A DNA stretch of 48,798 nt from Exiguobacterium sp. RIT594 (GCF_003339585.1 NZ_QPKF01000008.1:1-48798); one strand, 5' to 3'; numbered from the stretch's first letter, positions 31,875 to 41,816 are shown. The notes: generated from the letters alone by a model not told the origin. Made by a program: numbers and translations.

Positions 31875-32747
31875 TTATTGTTTTACTGAATTAAATTCTC
31901 TTCCGAAATTAAGCTGCTGTTTTACATGATCACTAATTTTATTTTTTGATTTCTCTTCAATGTATTTTAAAATTACAGTTTGATCGGATACCTCATTAAA
32001 GGATGCTTTAATTTTTTTACTATCTCCTTCTTCAACGTTCTGTGAAGCTACTGGCATAATTGTTCCTAACTTCTTAGCTCGATTCAAATACTGTAATTGA
32101 GCTGGTGTGACAGCTAACGTATATAATCTAGCAGCACTTTTAACTTCTTTAGTTTCTCCATTCGAATCTTGTTCTTCACGAAACGCATCGTTAGTTTCCC
32201 CGTCTTTAACGCTTGTCACTCTAACTTGAGGGAAGAGACCTCCGAAAAGAACACTTTGCTCATTCTTATCCGTCATAAGTTCTCCTTGAGACCCCTCCAT
32301 ATTCAAGAAATACAAATCAACGAATGTTCCAGGTACTATTGAGTTCCCTGAGCTTGTTTCTAAATCAACTAGAAGTGGAAAAGCTACTTCACCTTTTTCA
32401 AGAGATAGTATTGCTGCATCTGGTAATTCATTTTTACTTTTGACATTATTTTTTAAAAAGAAGCTGTTCTCTGATATCCCAAAACCTTCGGTTGTATACT
32501 TTCCAACAATTTGTTCTTTTGTTATGAAAGCATTAGGCGGAATAGCGTTTGCTGGTACTTCTCTTTCAAAAATCATTTTTTCAGTGATTTTCGTATGGGG
32601 TTGAATATCTTCTTTTACTAAAGCCACTTTCATAGGATTAACGGCCGTTTCGACTGCATAAGCATTGTAGGCATACATCGATCCTACAACTGCTACAGAA
32701 AGAGCAGCTGCTACAACTTTTCGTTTGGTTTGTTTTTTCAACTTCTT
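31875..32747 (-). CDS. CpaB/RcpC-like SAF-domain pilus protein
   Basis: A secretion signal (TKRKVVAAALSVAVVGSMYAYNAYAVE) is followed by a SAF-like domain (VALVKEDIQPHTKITEKMIFEREV..NAIPPNAF) typical of CpaB/RcpC, the wall- or secretin-proximal Tad protein. GTG start in a GTGA overlap with the previous gene; GGAGGT is 8 nt before. Coordinates follow the coupled start at 32750, with the codon at 32748-32750. Confidence 0.8.
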   Translation of the reverse strand, partial: KKLKKQTKRKVVAAALSVAVVGSMYAYNAYAVETAVNPMKVALVKEDIQPHTKITEKMIFEREVPANAIPPNAFITKEQIVGKYTTEGFGISENSFFLKNNVKSKNELPDAAILSLEKGEVAFPLLVDLETSSGNSIVPGTFVDLYFLNMEGSQGELMTDKNEQSVLFGGLFPQVRVTSVKDGETNDAFREEQDSNGETKEVKSAARLYTLAVTPAQLQYLNRAKKLGTIMPVASQNVEEGDSKKIKASFNEVSDQTVILKYIEEKSKNKISDHVKQQLNFGREFNSVKQ

Positions 32748-33199
32748 CACTCTACGTTACCTCCTGGAATCTTCACTTTACTCTTTGACTCATAAATGAC
32801 GACATTTTTAAATAACAGACTAATGTCTTCATTTTTTTCCTCGGTCGTCCTTTTGAAAGTAGATTTATTCGTTACCTCCCCTTCAACTGCAACCATTGCT
32901 GGAGAGGTGTTTACTTTTACGACTCTAAAATTCCTAGTACTTCCTTCATAATTAAAATCGACATTCTCTTTGTAGAATTTTTCATACTCATCACTGAAAG
33001 CGACTGGATCGATTTCCACGCTTTCAGTGACACGTAAAGTTCCTTTGTTAATAGAACGTTGAATCGATGCTTCAGAAGCTTGCTTAACAGCATCACGATT
33101 ATCAATCATGCTTGCATTAAGTACTGTTGTATCGATTTGAAAAGCGAAACAAATAATAAATAGAGTAATAGCTATACCAAACCAACCCATTTTACTCAT
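32747..33199 (-). CDS. Pseudopilin-like membrane protein (150 aa)
   Basis: A short N-terminus, TM helix (MGWFGIAITLFIICFAFQI) and extracytoplasmic domain of about 120 aa. Start at MSKMGW with ATGA overlap to the large secreted gene and AGGAGG upstream. The plan fits a TadE/TadG-type minor pilin. Confidence 0.6.
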   Translation of the reverse strand: MSKMGWFGIAITLFIICFAFQIDTTVLNASMIDNRDAVKQASEASIQRSINKGTLRVTESVEIDPVAFSDEYEKFYKENVDFNYEGSTRNFRVVKVNTSPAMVAVEGEVTNKSTFKRTTEEKNEDISLLFKNVVIYESKSKVKIPGGNVE

Positions 33200-36048
33200 T
33201 GCTTGCCTCCTACAATCCATTCTTCAAGACCATTCAATAAGCTTACTTTTCCTATCCAATCCCAACCGTTTCCTCCAGGAAACGGTTTACTAGGGGAAAC
33301 TGATCTTCGTACAAAATCATCCATTGCCGTTCCTTTAATTTCTGTTTCGCTTGTTAAGCAAAGTCCTAGTTCATTGATTCCTCCACGACCTACATTCACT
33401 TCAAATGGATATTTGCCATCCTTTTGTTCGAAGTCCGAATACCATTTTCGACCACCGTTAATCAATTCTTCTGAAGATTGAGCTGGATTATTGTTATCAA
33501 AAACTACTCCTGAATTTTTAGATACATATACGTTTTTAGGCACGAATCTAGCAAATTGACCAGTGTCTGTAATTCGTTCAAGATACTGCATAGAGTCTAA
33601 TCCACTAGCTGAGTATCCATACTGTACTGCTGCATTCTTAGCAGTGCCGTTATATAAAGGTTTGTATTCATTAAAGTACTCAGTATCGACTGTATACGTA
33701 AATCCATATCCAGCCCTTAACTTTTTAGGGAAGACGCTGTTTATAGATCCTTTAAGCGTCTCTGTGTACGTTCTATCTCCTAATACAGAATCGCTTATAG
33801 TGACTACTGGTCCACTTGCCTCAGAAGTCGGTCCACACATTCCAACTTCTCTAGAAGGTGTATAGATTGTTGTTTCTCGGACGTTGTTTGCATAAACATC
33901 CTCTACTCCATCAACATACTCTTCATATGTTCCATCTTCGTTAATCTCCGCTACTCCATCAACATACTCTTCATATGTTCCATCTTCGTTAATCTCCGCT
34001 ACTACAGTTGCTTCATCTTCTACTGTCCAAGATAAGCTGACTGTTTTTCGCTCACCTTCTTTTAGTAAGACGTGTGTTTCTCCTTTAACTTCGTTATTTA
34101 CCTTAAGCGTTAGATTTGGTTTAGTGCTACTGTATTTAGATTCATCAGCATTTACCTCATCCAACTCTTTTTCGTAGTGGTCGATCCATTGATCGGTTTG
34201 ACCAATATCACATTCCATATCGTTAATTTGTGTCTGTTTGTTGTTCACTGCTGCCTGTGCTGCATTGATTTCAGCAGGGTTTACGACTGTTTTAGTAGTA
34301 CATTGTTCTTTACCGTTACCATCAATTACACAACTTTCTACTTCTTCACCTTTTTTGGCATCCGCCAATTTCTTATTTAAAGAAACTAATTCTGATTGAT
34401 ATTGTGCTTTTTTTAATTCCTGACTTGCTTTTGTAGCTTTTTTTGAAGATAAGTCTTTGTTAATTGCATTTTTTGCTTTTAAACGATTTGCTGCGTAGCT
34501 TGCTCTATAAACGGAAATCGGTGTTGTAGTTGCTGCATTAGAGTCCGTAGTTTTGGTTTCAAGTCGTTCAACCGATAAATCCAATTCATAGTCATATCGA
34601 TATTCTGGAGGATCTATATCTTCAATTTGGCATGTACCTGGTTTAGGTGGCGGAACGCTTTTAGGACTCCAACTTAAGCTAGTGCTAGCACTATTGTTAG
34701 CATAATTCTCCTCCGTCATGTCTTTACTTCCATTAGGATTGAACTCTGCGGTGAACTTAAACACGCCCGCCCATGTCGTGGTTATATTGGGATTAAACCC
34801 GTAAGACTTGCTATACACTGTTCCGTATGGGAATGATTTACCGTACTTTGGCAATGTTGCCGTTGAGAGCGTTCCACTCTTTGAAACAGCTTTCCCCTTT
34901 GCATCAATACCATCAAAGTTCCATCTTACAGTCCACGGTACCGCTACTTTCGAAGTTACAATTTGTTTATCTGGTGAAGCGTTTTGAACTTTAAATGTCA
35001 AATTGACATTGTTTGATGAACGAGAAGCCGTTAAAGAATTTGCTTTCATATCTGGTTCTGGACATTCAGGGAAGTCTAACGCTTTAACGATATAAGCTTG
35101 ATACCAGTACACACCTGAATTTGGATCTCTGTACTGAGTAACTGCCAATCCTGCCTCATACCCTCTCCGCAGACTTTGAATGCGAATTCTAGCTTCATCT
35201 TCGTTCTTTAACCACCAAGATCCAGCCTTATAATCGAGTAGCTTTTTTCCTAACCAAGAAAAATAACCCATGGTTTTAACTGCTTCATCATAGAGACTTC
35301 CTCTTGGAGAGTAAAAAACATCTTTCATTGCATAAGCATACTTAACTCGTGTTGCATAATTTTCGGACTTCAAGAATAGATCGGCATCAAATTTACTGAT
35401 ACCGATATATTCAGGATAGTCTTCGTTAATCATTAGTCCACCATAGCGAGAATAACCAAGATATCGCCACTGGCCACCTGAGTAATCATTTCCATAACTA
35501 CTGTCATTGACATCTTTAGGCGTTCCATAAATCAATAATCTATATTTCCGTGAAAGACTCGGATTTAGGTTGTATGTCTTGCCACTTATTCTGTTTGAGA
35601 CTGTAGGTACACCAATACTTTTTACGTATGATAGCCAGTCTGTATCCCCACATGCCTGAATCGCTAAGGATGAATAACCAGAATTCGTATTTTGAACAGC
35701 TGCTCCGATTGTTCGATAAGTAGCAAATACTGTAGGTTGTTTACTTTCAGTAACGATTACTTCCCCGTTATGATCCGCATCGATTAGTTTGACTACTTTT
35801 CCACTATCTGATGTGATCATTTTGCCTTCTAAGTCTTTCCATGAATGAATAGGAACTTTCCCTTTAGTCCTGCTAATTGATGAATCAAAAAACGATTTCA
35901 TTCCATTGCTTTCAATAAATTCAACATCTTGAATGTTGACTGCATTTTGTTCATTATCGCCTACACTGACTGTACTAGCTTCTGCAATAGATGTGCTTGT
36001 AAGCAGGAACATAGTCAATAAAATAAGCGATACTTTCTTCAGCTTCAT
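33196..36048 (-). CDS. Large secreted protein, putative pilus adhesin (950 aa)
   Basis: Signal peptide 1-25 (VSLILLTMFLLTSTSIAEA). A beta-rich region near 350-460 looks like CARDB-type modules (LTFKVQNASPDKQIV, NYANNSASTSLS), followed by an alanine/lysine coiled coil (about 510-625). A 16-residue unit, VAEINEDGTYEEYVDG, is directly repeated twice near 690-725. No LPXTG or TM anchor at the C-terminus. By position between CpaB-like and SH3 genes it may be a pilus tip or mating adhesin. No family is recognised. Confidence 0.65.
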   Translation of the reverse strand: MKLKKVSLILLTMFLLTSTSIAEASTVSVGDNEQNAVNIQDVEFIESNGMKSFFDSSISRTKGKVPIHSWKDLEGKMITSDSGKVVKLIDADHNGEVIVTESKQPTVFATYRTIGAAVQNTNSGYSSLAIQACGDTDWLSYVKSIGVPTVSNRISGKTYNLNPSLSRKYRLLIYGTPKDVNDSSYGNDYSGGQWRYLGYSRYGGLMINEDYPEYIGISKFDADLFLKSENYATRVKYAYAMKDVFYSPRGSLYDEAVKTMGYFSWLGKKLLDYKAGSWWLKNEDEARIRIQSLRRGYEAGLAVTQYRDPNSGVYWYQAYIVKALDFPECPEPDMKANSLTASRSSNNVNLTFKVQNASPDKQIVTSKVAVPWTVRWNFDGIDAKGKAVSKSGTLSTATLPKYGKSFPYGTVYSKSYGFNPNITTTWAGVFKFTAEFNPNGSKDMTEENYANNSASTSLSWSPKSVPPPKPGTCQIEDIDPPEYRYDYELDLSVERLETKTTDSNAATTTPISVYRASYAANRLKAKNAINKDLSSKKATKASQELKKAQYQSELVSLNKKLADAKKGEEVESCVIDGNGKEQCTTKTVVNPAEINAAQAAVNNKQTQINDMECDIGQTDQWIDHYEKELDEVNADESKYSSTKPNLTLKVNNEVKGETHVLLKEGERKTVSLSWTVEDEATVVAEINEDGTYEEYVDGVAEINEDGTYEEYVDGVEDVYANNVRETTIYTPSREVGMCGPTSEASGPVVTISDSVLGDRTYTETLKGSINSVFPKKLRAGYGFTYTVDTEYFNEYKPLYNGTAKNAAVQYGYSASGLDSMQYLERITDTGQFARFVPKNVYVSKNSGVVFDNNNPAQSSEELINGGRKWYSDFEQKDGKYPFEVNVGRGGINELGLCLTSETEIKGTAMDDFVRRSVSPSKPFPGGNGWDWIGKVSLLNGLEEWIVGGKQ
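33908..34003. repeat. 48-bp tandem duplication inside the large secreted gene
   Basis: A 48-bp unit (16 codons, VAEINEDGTYEEYVDG) occurs twice in succession and is nearly identical, so this is a recent expansion that keeps the frame. Confidence 0.75.
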
Positions 36049-36067
36049 TCAGAACCCTCCGATATGC

Positions 36068-37321
36068 TTATTTCTCAAAACGAATACTTCCAGCGTTGAA
36101 AGTAACCGTGTAACCATCGACGTCATAAGGACCATAACCATCCCCACCGTAGTACTGTTCATCAAAGTATTTATTTATTACGGATTCATACCCATTAGGT
36201 AAATATGGTTTTAACATGAGTTTCATGATGTACTTACTCTCTTTGATTCGTAAATCACGACCGCTAGAATAATACATTTTGAATTTTTTTGATCCGTAAG
36301 CAAAATCATAGGCAATTTTAACATCATCCAAAGATTCAAACCCATCTACAGTGTTTACTAAATTAATTACAGATCCGTTTGATTTAGCACCTAGAGCATC
36401 CGCAATCGCCTTTGTTTCCCTTACTTTCGTATCATAAGAAAATGAATTTGATATTTTCACTTGATCGACATCATCAAATTTTAAAGCTAAAGCGTAGCTA
36501 CCTGTCTGCAGCTCGTATCCTGATACATTACTCGGTTTATTGGATGTATCTTTTGGAGGAGTTGTAGGAACTGTAGGATTTGATGGGACTCTAGGCTTCG
36601 AAGAAATGATAGCCTTTTTAATATCTGACGATTTAATAAAGCCATATGACTTTTGGAATAAAATTTTTGAGAAGCCATTGCTAGTACTATAGACGCCTAC
36701 TTTTGTTCCTTTCTTTAATGAACCTACCGCCTTGTACTTAGTTGATGCACCGGTACGAACATACGCCTTAGTCGGAATAACTGAAGCATAATATTGTACT
36801 TTAGGAGCTGTAGAAACCTTTTTTGTATACTTTGAAGAAATGTAACCAGTTTTACCTTTGAATTTAATGGTATACCAGCCTGATTTGGATCCAATTACCG
36901 TAACTTTGCTTCCCTTTGCTAGCTGACCTAATTTTTTACCTGATGCAGATCTAGACTGACGAACGTTCAAGGTATCAGTAGTAGTAACCGAAAATTGCTT
37001 AAACGTACTAACTGAGGCATTCTTTTTAATGTATTTTGCTGAAACATATGCTGTTTTACCTTTGTATGTGATCTTATACCAACCATTTGTGCTTCCCTTT
37101 ACCGTAACCACGCTTTTCTTTTTAAGAAGACCTAATTTTTTGTACTTCGTACTTGGGCCGCTTCGTACATTTAAATCTGCAGTAGACGTTCCTTTAAACT
37201 GTTTGAATGTTGCTGCTTCCACTTTTCTTACTTGTCCTGGAGCATTCTCAAGAATGCTTACACTAGGAACTCCAGATAAAAATACTGTGGCTGCGATCAC
37301 TGCTGATAGACTCTTTTTCAT
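36068..37321 (-). CDS. Secreted triple SH3b-domain protein (417 aa)
   Basis: Signal peptide (SAVIAATVFLSGVPSVSILEN), then three SH3b modules at about 42-99, 105-160 and 172-230 (LNVRSGPSTKYKKLG, LNVRQSRSASGKKLG, AYVRTGASTKYKAVG). A proline-rich linker precedes a C-terminal domain of about 150 aa. SH3b modules bind peptidoglycan. It probably anchors the pilus/channel to the wall or binds the recipient cell. Confidence 0.85.
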   Translation of the reverse strand: MKKSLSAVIAATVFLSGVPSVSILENAPGQVRKVEAATFKQFKGTSTADLNVRSGPSTKYKKLGLLKKKSVVTVKGSTNGWYKITYKGKTAYVSAKYIKKNASVSTFKQFSVTTTDTLNVRQSRSASGKKLGQLAKGSKVTVIGSKSGWYTIKFKGKTGYISSKYTKKVSTAPKVQYYASVIPTKAYVRTGASTKYKAVGSLKKGTKVGVYSTSNGFSKILFQKSYGFIKSSDIKKAIISSKPRVPSNPTVPTTPPKDTSNKPSNVSGYELQTGSYALALKFDDVDQVKISNSFSYDTKVRETKAIADALGAKSNGSVINLVNTVDGFESLDDVKIAYDFAYGSKKFKMYYSSGRDLRIKESKYIMKLMLKPYLPNGYESVINKYFDEQYYGGDGYGPYDVDGYTVTFNAGSIRFEK

Positions 37322-37438
37322 AAAACATTTCCTCCCTATGATATAGGCATTTGAATGCTTTTATCCGCTTTTCTTCCTATATATAGGATACCAATTAAAC
37401 TAACTAAAGTAAATTCCTATACTTGGTAATGAGGTCAA

Positions 37439-38746
37439 TCAGTTTTTTAAGAATGGTATTCTGATTTTCCTTCTTTTTTTCGGTTCTCTTGTATCTTGAT
37501 ATATAGGAATATTCATTAGCTTAGAAAGGTGATTTAAACCTTGGATAAATGCATCATCTATATCATCGGTTGAATTTAGAAGAAGTTGGCTTTTTAACGA
37601 TCTTTTATAAATAATCTCTGGATCCAAAGTTGGTAAAAATACATGATTTTCGAATCCATTGTTGCTTGCAAATTCATTAGAAATCAGATCATGTGACTTG
37701 TTTATGACGTAGATAATCTCCATGCCTTTTTTACTCAAGGTATTTATTTGCCTTTTTCGTTCTGTACATTCCCAAAGTCCATTAATATCAGGTTCTAAAA
37801 CTACAATGAGTTTTCGAGCATCTTTTAAAATCTGTGGTCTTTCAAAGTAGCTATCACCAACATCAATTAAATTAAGACCTTGTCTCACCTTTATAAGTAG
37901 CTTCAGAAAATCTACATCTGCATCAGAGATTTCTTTATATGTTGTTTTTAGATCCCATTTAATTTTTTTATACTCATAAGGTTGGTAGGGCGAATCGCTT
38001 TCTAAATCAATTACGGAACTTGGTAATTCATAATGTTCACCTGTAGAGTACAGAAAAGTAGGCTTGTTAAAAGGAGATTCGGTTACTCGTACATCAAAAT
38101 CCAAATCAGCTAAATATTTCGCTATAGATTGTGTGATCAGACTTGCTCCAGCTCTTCGAGTAAGGTTAACTACAAACCAGCTGTCTGCTTCTACACTAAT
38201 AACTTTTGTTTTCACTACTTCTTTGACTACAATTTTTTCTTTAACCTTAATTTCTTTCGAACTGCTTGCAACTTCTGGTTCTTTATCGTCAATAAGCATT
38301 TCTGAGCGTTCCATACTACTTTTCCATCTGATTGCATCAGCTAAAATCTTTTTTTCTTCGATTGCTGCCGTTAATTTGTCTTGATTCATTTCATATATTT
38401 CTTGATAGTCTGCACCAGTAGGATCTTGAAGGGAGACAATATCATAAACACCAGAATTTATAAGTGAAACTAGCGTTCTATCTCCTACCTGTAGATCAAA
38501 TCCTGCTAGAATGATTCGAGTGGTTGGCTTATTTAATACAATATTGATTATTCCTTTTACAAGAGCATCTTCAGAAGCACAAGTAAGATCAACTAAAACG
38601 TAATTTAGTGTTACTCTCGAGACTTTTATACACGCATTTAGAAACTCGGTATCGCCAAATTGATCTATAGCCTCAAAAACCAATTCTTCATTAGCTACAG
38701 ATTTAAATAAATGATGATTTCCTGGACTAGAAATTATTCCGTACAT
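37439..38746 (-). CDS. CpaE-like protein with degenerate P-loop (435 aa)
   Basis: An N-terminal receiver-like half (about 1-130) joins, via a charged linker (KEIKVKEKIVVKEVVKTKV), a ParA-like domain. Its P-loop position reads NLTRRAGASLITQS, without GKT. A second CpaE/TadZ-type protein in the same operon. It may act as scaffold instead of ATPase. Confidence 0.65.
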   Translation of the reverse strand: MYGIISSPGNHHLFKSVANEELVFEAIDQFGDTEFLNACIKVSRVTLNYVLVDLTCASEDALVKGIINIVLNKPTTRIILAGFDLQVGDRTLVSLINSGVYDIVSLQDPTGADYQEIYEMNQDKLTAAIEEKKILADAIRWKSSMERSEMLIDDKEPEVASSSKEIKVKEKIVVKEVVKTKVISVEADSWFVVNLTRRAGASLITQSIAKYLADLDFDVRVTESPFNKPTFLYSTGEHYELPSSVIDLESDSPYQPYEYKKIKWDLKTTYKEISDADVDFLKLLIKVRQGLNLIDVGDSYFERPQILKDARKLIVVLEPDINGLWECTERKRQINTLSKKGMEIIYVINKSHDLISNEFASNNGFENHVFLPTLDPEIIYKRSLKSQLLLNSTDDIDDAFIQGLNHLSKLMNIPIYQDTREPKKRRKIRIPFLKN

Positions 38747-38763
38747 ATTGCTCCCCCTTTCGA

Positions 38764-38937
38764 TCAGATAAATTGATTAGGTGCTTCTTTATACTCTTTT
38801 AATTTTTTTAAAGTGATCACCTTAATGATTTGGGTGATTGATAGGCCGTAATCTTTAGCGATACTTTCAAGTTCAACTTTTTGATCTAACGTAAACTTGA
38901 TACAGCAGTTATAGTCTTGTTCCTTTGACTTCATCAT
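38764..38937 (-). CDS. Small RHH-like protein (57 aa)
   Basis: The pattern NCCIKFTLDQKVELESIAKDYGLSITQIIKVITLKKL is a strand-helix-helix fold. The start is the fourth methionine, with AAGGGG 9 nt upstream. It is a possible transcriptional regulator within the transfer operon. Confidence 0.55.
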   Translation of the reverse strand: MMKSKEQDYNCCIKFTLDQKVELESIAKDYGLSITQIIKVITLKKLKEYKEAPNQFI

Positions 38938-38954
38938 CTTGGTCATCCCCTTAT

Positions 38955-40799
38955 TTAACGTCCACCTCCAGCCCCGAATAACTCAAGTTCTTCTTGAGTG
39001 ACGTCTATTTTCAAATGCAATCTTTTACTTCCTGCAACAAATAGAGCTTCCCCACGTCTACCGTCTGCTAGTGTCTGTACCTCTCTTTCAGAGAGCGACA
39101 TGAGCTTTTGTAACGCTTCGATATCCTTATCCCCTTGACCCATGATGAATTTATAGACCGGGTTATCAATTAACGCTTGGCCATATCTTTGAACTGAGGG
39201 ATCTAACATATCTACTAGGTTATGAAAAATTGACATTAACCCACCTTCACGTTTACGAATACGTTTTGAAGTGTTGCGTAAAAATTGAAGTGGCTGCGGA
39301 TGATCTGGATCAGCTAACAAGTATGTTTCATCGACAGCAATAAATACTCGTTCATCTTTATCTCTGCTCACTTCGTCCCAAACCCATCCTAAGATGTTAT
39401 AAAACTGAGCTCTCATAGTTCGTTCATCTGCTTCAAGTAGTTTATTTATGTTGAGAACAATGAAGTCACTTTCAGCTTTAATTGTCGTTGCTCCATTCCA
39501 CAAAAATGAATCTGCACCGATTGCACTTGATCGCAATCGCATCGCTAAAGTTTTCCACTCTTTTTCTGATTCATCACTGGACGGTCCATTTTCAGTATTC
39601 GTTTTAGAAGCTTCTAGAATTAGTTCGTATAGATCTTCTAGAGTCGGCCATTCTTCATTTGATAAAGATGTAGGTTCGGTCGTCCAAGTGATACCCTTGC
39701 TCTTATAAAGAACTTCCAGAGCTCTTTCTAGTAGAACTTCTTCTAAAACCGTCATGTCTTTTAAGTACATTCTGAAGAATGATCGGAGAACCTGAAAATG
39801 TTGCGCTAAAGGTCCACGTTTAGCTTTCCCATTATCTACTTCAGTTTCAAACAGTGGATCACTTTCTTCGTCATCATCAGCTGGTACTGCTCTGACTTGC
39901 AAAGGATTAATGCGACCTTTTGGATCTCCTGCAGCATCAATATACTGGCCACCAAGATTCTTACATAGATCTCCATATTCATTTTCAGGATCGATTACGA
40001 TTACTTTAGATCCTTGAGCCCATTCATTAGCTAATATCTTCTTTACTAAGGTTGACTTACCTACACCAGGCTTTCCGATAACCGTAACGTTGCTGTTCGT
40101 TCGGTCAGACTGCCGAACCCAAAAGTCTGTTAACACAATGCCTCCAGCTGTATCCGTACCCAATAAAATCCCTTTACCGTCGTTCAATCCAGAAAATACA
40201 AAGGGATAACTTGCAGCAGCCGTTTTGGCGGTCATATTTCGTTGTCCAATTGCTGTGATATTTTTCGGTACCATCTCCCAAGGAGTAAGTCCCTTTAAGC
40301 AATCTTCTTGTCTAAGAATCGGCGTTCGTGCTCTAAGTCCGCCTGCAGCTAACTCTGCTTCAACTCGTCTACATCGGGCTTCTAAGGATTCGTCATTTTC
40401 TGCCCCTACTAGAAGAAGTGTAGTTAAATTAACAACACTTTGTTGATCTCTATCAATCTCTTTTAATAACTGTTGAACATCTTTTAGTTGGTCTTCTGTA
40501 CGTTGTTGTTCAAATGGATTTTTGACTTCCATTAGTCGAGAAGATAACTCACCACTAGACCGTCTAATTTCTCTTACAAGTTCAAAAGGATCTGTAGGAT
40601 CAATTTGAATCGATACTGTCACACCCTCCATATTCGCTACTCGAGATAACCATGCAGCCGATACTTGATTCGGATACTGTGTAATGACATAAGTACGTGC
40701 TACGCGATCTCCCCATACTATTTTTTTCGGCTTAAATTCAATCACCATTGGAGAAATTTGTTCAATCAATGGTGATGTTTGCTCTACCTTTTTTGCCAT
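38955..40799 (-). CDS. virB4: VirB4/TraC-family conjugation ATPase, C-terminal part
   Basis: 614-aa ATPase: Walker A GKPGVGKS at about 242-249, Walker B FIAVDETYLL near 484-493, and the motifs KSKRIRKREGGLMSIFHN and SEREVQTLADGRRGEALF typical of VirB4. It powers substrate transfer and pilus biogenesis. The ATG at 40799 is chosen because GGAGGG is 9 nt away; the GTG at 40805 is only 3 nt from it. The preceding gene encodes the N-terminal VirB4 domain, so VirB4 is split into two proteins. Confidence 0.9.
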   Translation of the reverse strand: MAKKVEQTSPLIEQISPMVIEFKPKKIVWGDRVARTYVITQYPNQVSAAWLSRVANMEGVTVSIQIDPTDPFELVREIRRSSGELSSRLMEVKNPFEQQRTEDQLKDVQQLLKEIDRDQQSVVNLTTLLLVGAENDESLEARCRRVEAELAAGGLRARTPILRQEDCLKGLTPWEMVPKNITAIGQRNMTAKTAAASYPFVFSGLNDGKGILLGTDTAGGIVLTDFWVRQSDRTNSNVTVIGKPGVGKSTLVKKILANEWAQGSKVIVIDPENEYGDLCKNLGGQYIDAAGDPKGRINPLQVRAVPADDDEESDPLFETEVDNGKAKRGPLAQHFQVLRSFFRMYLKDMTVLEEVLLERALEVLYKSKGITWTTEPTSLSNEEWPTLEDLYELILEASKTNTENGPSSDESEKEWKTLAMRLRSSAIGADSFLWNGATTIKAESDFIVLNINKLLEADERTMRAQFYNILGWVWDEVSRDKDERVFIAVDETYLLADPDHPQPLQFLRNTSKRIRKREGGLMSIFHNLVDMLDPSVQRYGQALIDNPVYKFIMGQGDKDIEALQKLMSLSEREVQTLADGRRGEALFVAGSKRLHLKIDVTQEELELFGAGGGR

Positions 40800-40801
40800 C
40801 T

Positions 40802-41401
40802 TCACTTACCCTCCACATAGTTAGTAAAATATGGTCCGTTATCTTGTGGCGCTCTCTCATAAGCTGCCTGTTGAGGATTCGAAAAAATAAATAAGAGATC
40901 TCGGATTTCTTGATTGGTACATAAATGCCCGCCTAATCCAGCTGAAGTTAAATTAGCTGCAATCTCCTTTGTTCTTCTAATCAATGAATTCTTCTCATAC
41001 TCTGGATTCGTCGAAATATCTCCTTCGAGTAAAAGATAGAATTGTTGTTCAACTGCTTCACCACCAGAAGCCATAATGGCCGCATGTGACATGGCATTAC
41101 TTAATAGTCTTTTCTTCATACCAATTGGTTCTTGTGATTGTTTTACTTTCAGTTGTTCGATGAAACCATCCAAATCAACGGGTCTTGCGATTGAAAAGAT
41201 TTTATACCTTGTGTCAATCCCATTCATGACCTCAAAAAGTTGACGGATCCTCATGTCCTTTTCGGTTTTAGATAAAAGTGACATGTTTACTGTTCCGACT
41301 CTTATAAGTGAAATGACCTTTTGATCTTTCCTTAAAATCAATTGATCATTCACATCAGAAATATTGAACCAATTTTGAGCATTTTGCTTATTGCTGTTCA
41401 T
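40802..41401 (-). CDS. VirB4 N-terminal domain-like protein (199 aa)
   Basis: Begins MNSNKQNAQNWFNISDVND; the segment DQKVISLIRVGTVNMSLLSKTEKDMRIRQLFEVMNGIDTRYKIFSI resembles the N-terminal domain of TrsE/TraC-type VirB4. Its stop overlaps the ribosome binding site of the ATPase gene. Twenty further in-frame codons upstream (41404-41461) read FTFKRKEVTTEEKNKLE, with GAGGTG 7 nt from an ATC. A non-AUG start at that ATC or a truncated start at 41401 are both possible. Confidence 0.7.
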   Translation of the reverse strand: MNSNKQNAQNWFNISDVNDQLILRKDQKVISLIRVGTVNMSLLSKTEKDMRIRQLFEVMNGIDTRYKIFSIARPVDLDGFIEQLKVKQSQEPIGMKKRLLSNAMSHAAIMASGGEAVEQQFYLLLEGDISTNPEYEKNSLIRRTKEIAANLTSAGLGGHLCTNQEIRDLLFIFSNPQQAAYERAPQDNGPYFTNYVEGK

Positions 41402-41457
41402 TTCAAGCTTATTTTTTTCTTCAGTCGTTACTTCTTTTCTTTTAAATGTAAAGATGT

Positions 41458-41808
41458 CTATTCACCTCTATCGAGTTTCGAATATAGATACTTTCTTGGT
41501 CTTTTTAGAAAGTCTTTATAGTATTGAACAAACTTTATGACCGATACACCTTCTCTTGGATCTTCGACAATAAGTAAGAATGAAACACCACCAAAAACTA
41601 AAACGACTAATGCCTTTACCAAACCTTTTACATCAATAATTAGATCTACTGTTGAAATAATAACCAGTCCAACTATCCCGGCAATGAGGATTGCGATGAT
41701 TTCTCGCAATCCTATACCGAAAATTTCGAATCTAGCTTTAATGTTTTTGGGAATGATATATTTTGTTTCAGTTTGTTGGTTCATCATCTTTTCTAAATCG
41801 AAATTCAT
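41458..41808 (-). CDS. PrgI/VirB3-like membrane protein
   Basis: 116 aa: a polar N-terminus, two TM helices (EIIAILIAGIVGLVIIST, GLVKALVVLVFGGVSFLLIV), and a basic tail (YYKDFLKRPRKYLYSKL). This matches the short VirB3/PrgI family, which sits beside VirB4 in Gram-positive T4SS. It is tightly packed between VirB6-like and VirB4-like genes. Confidence 0.8.
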   Translation of the reverse strand: MNFDLEKMMNQQTETKYIIPKNIKARFEIFGIGLREIIAILIAGIVGLVIISTVDLIIDVKGLVKALVVLVFGGVSFLLIVEDPREGVSVIKFVQYYKDFLKRPRKYLYSKLDRGE

Positions 41809-41816
41809 GATTCACC

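Noticed and set aside
34670-34700. GCTAGC-like cluster in the large secreted gene as a regulatory site
   Set aside because: It is inside a coding region for serine/asparagine/alanine repeats, so codon choice explains it as well.
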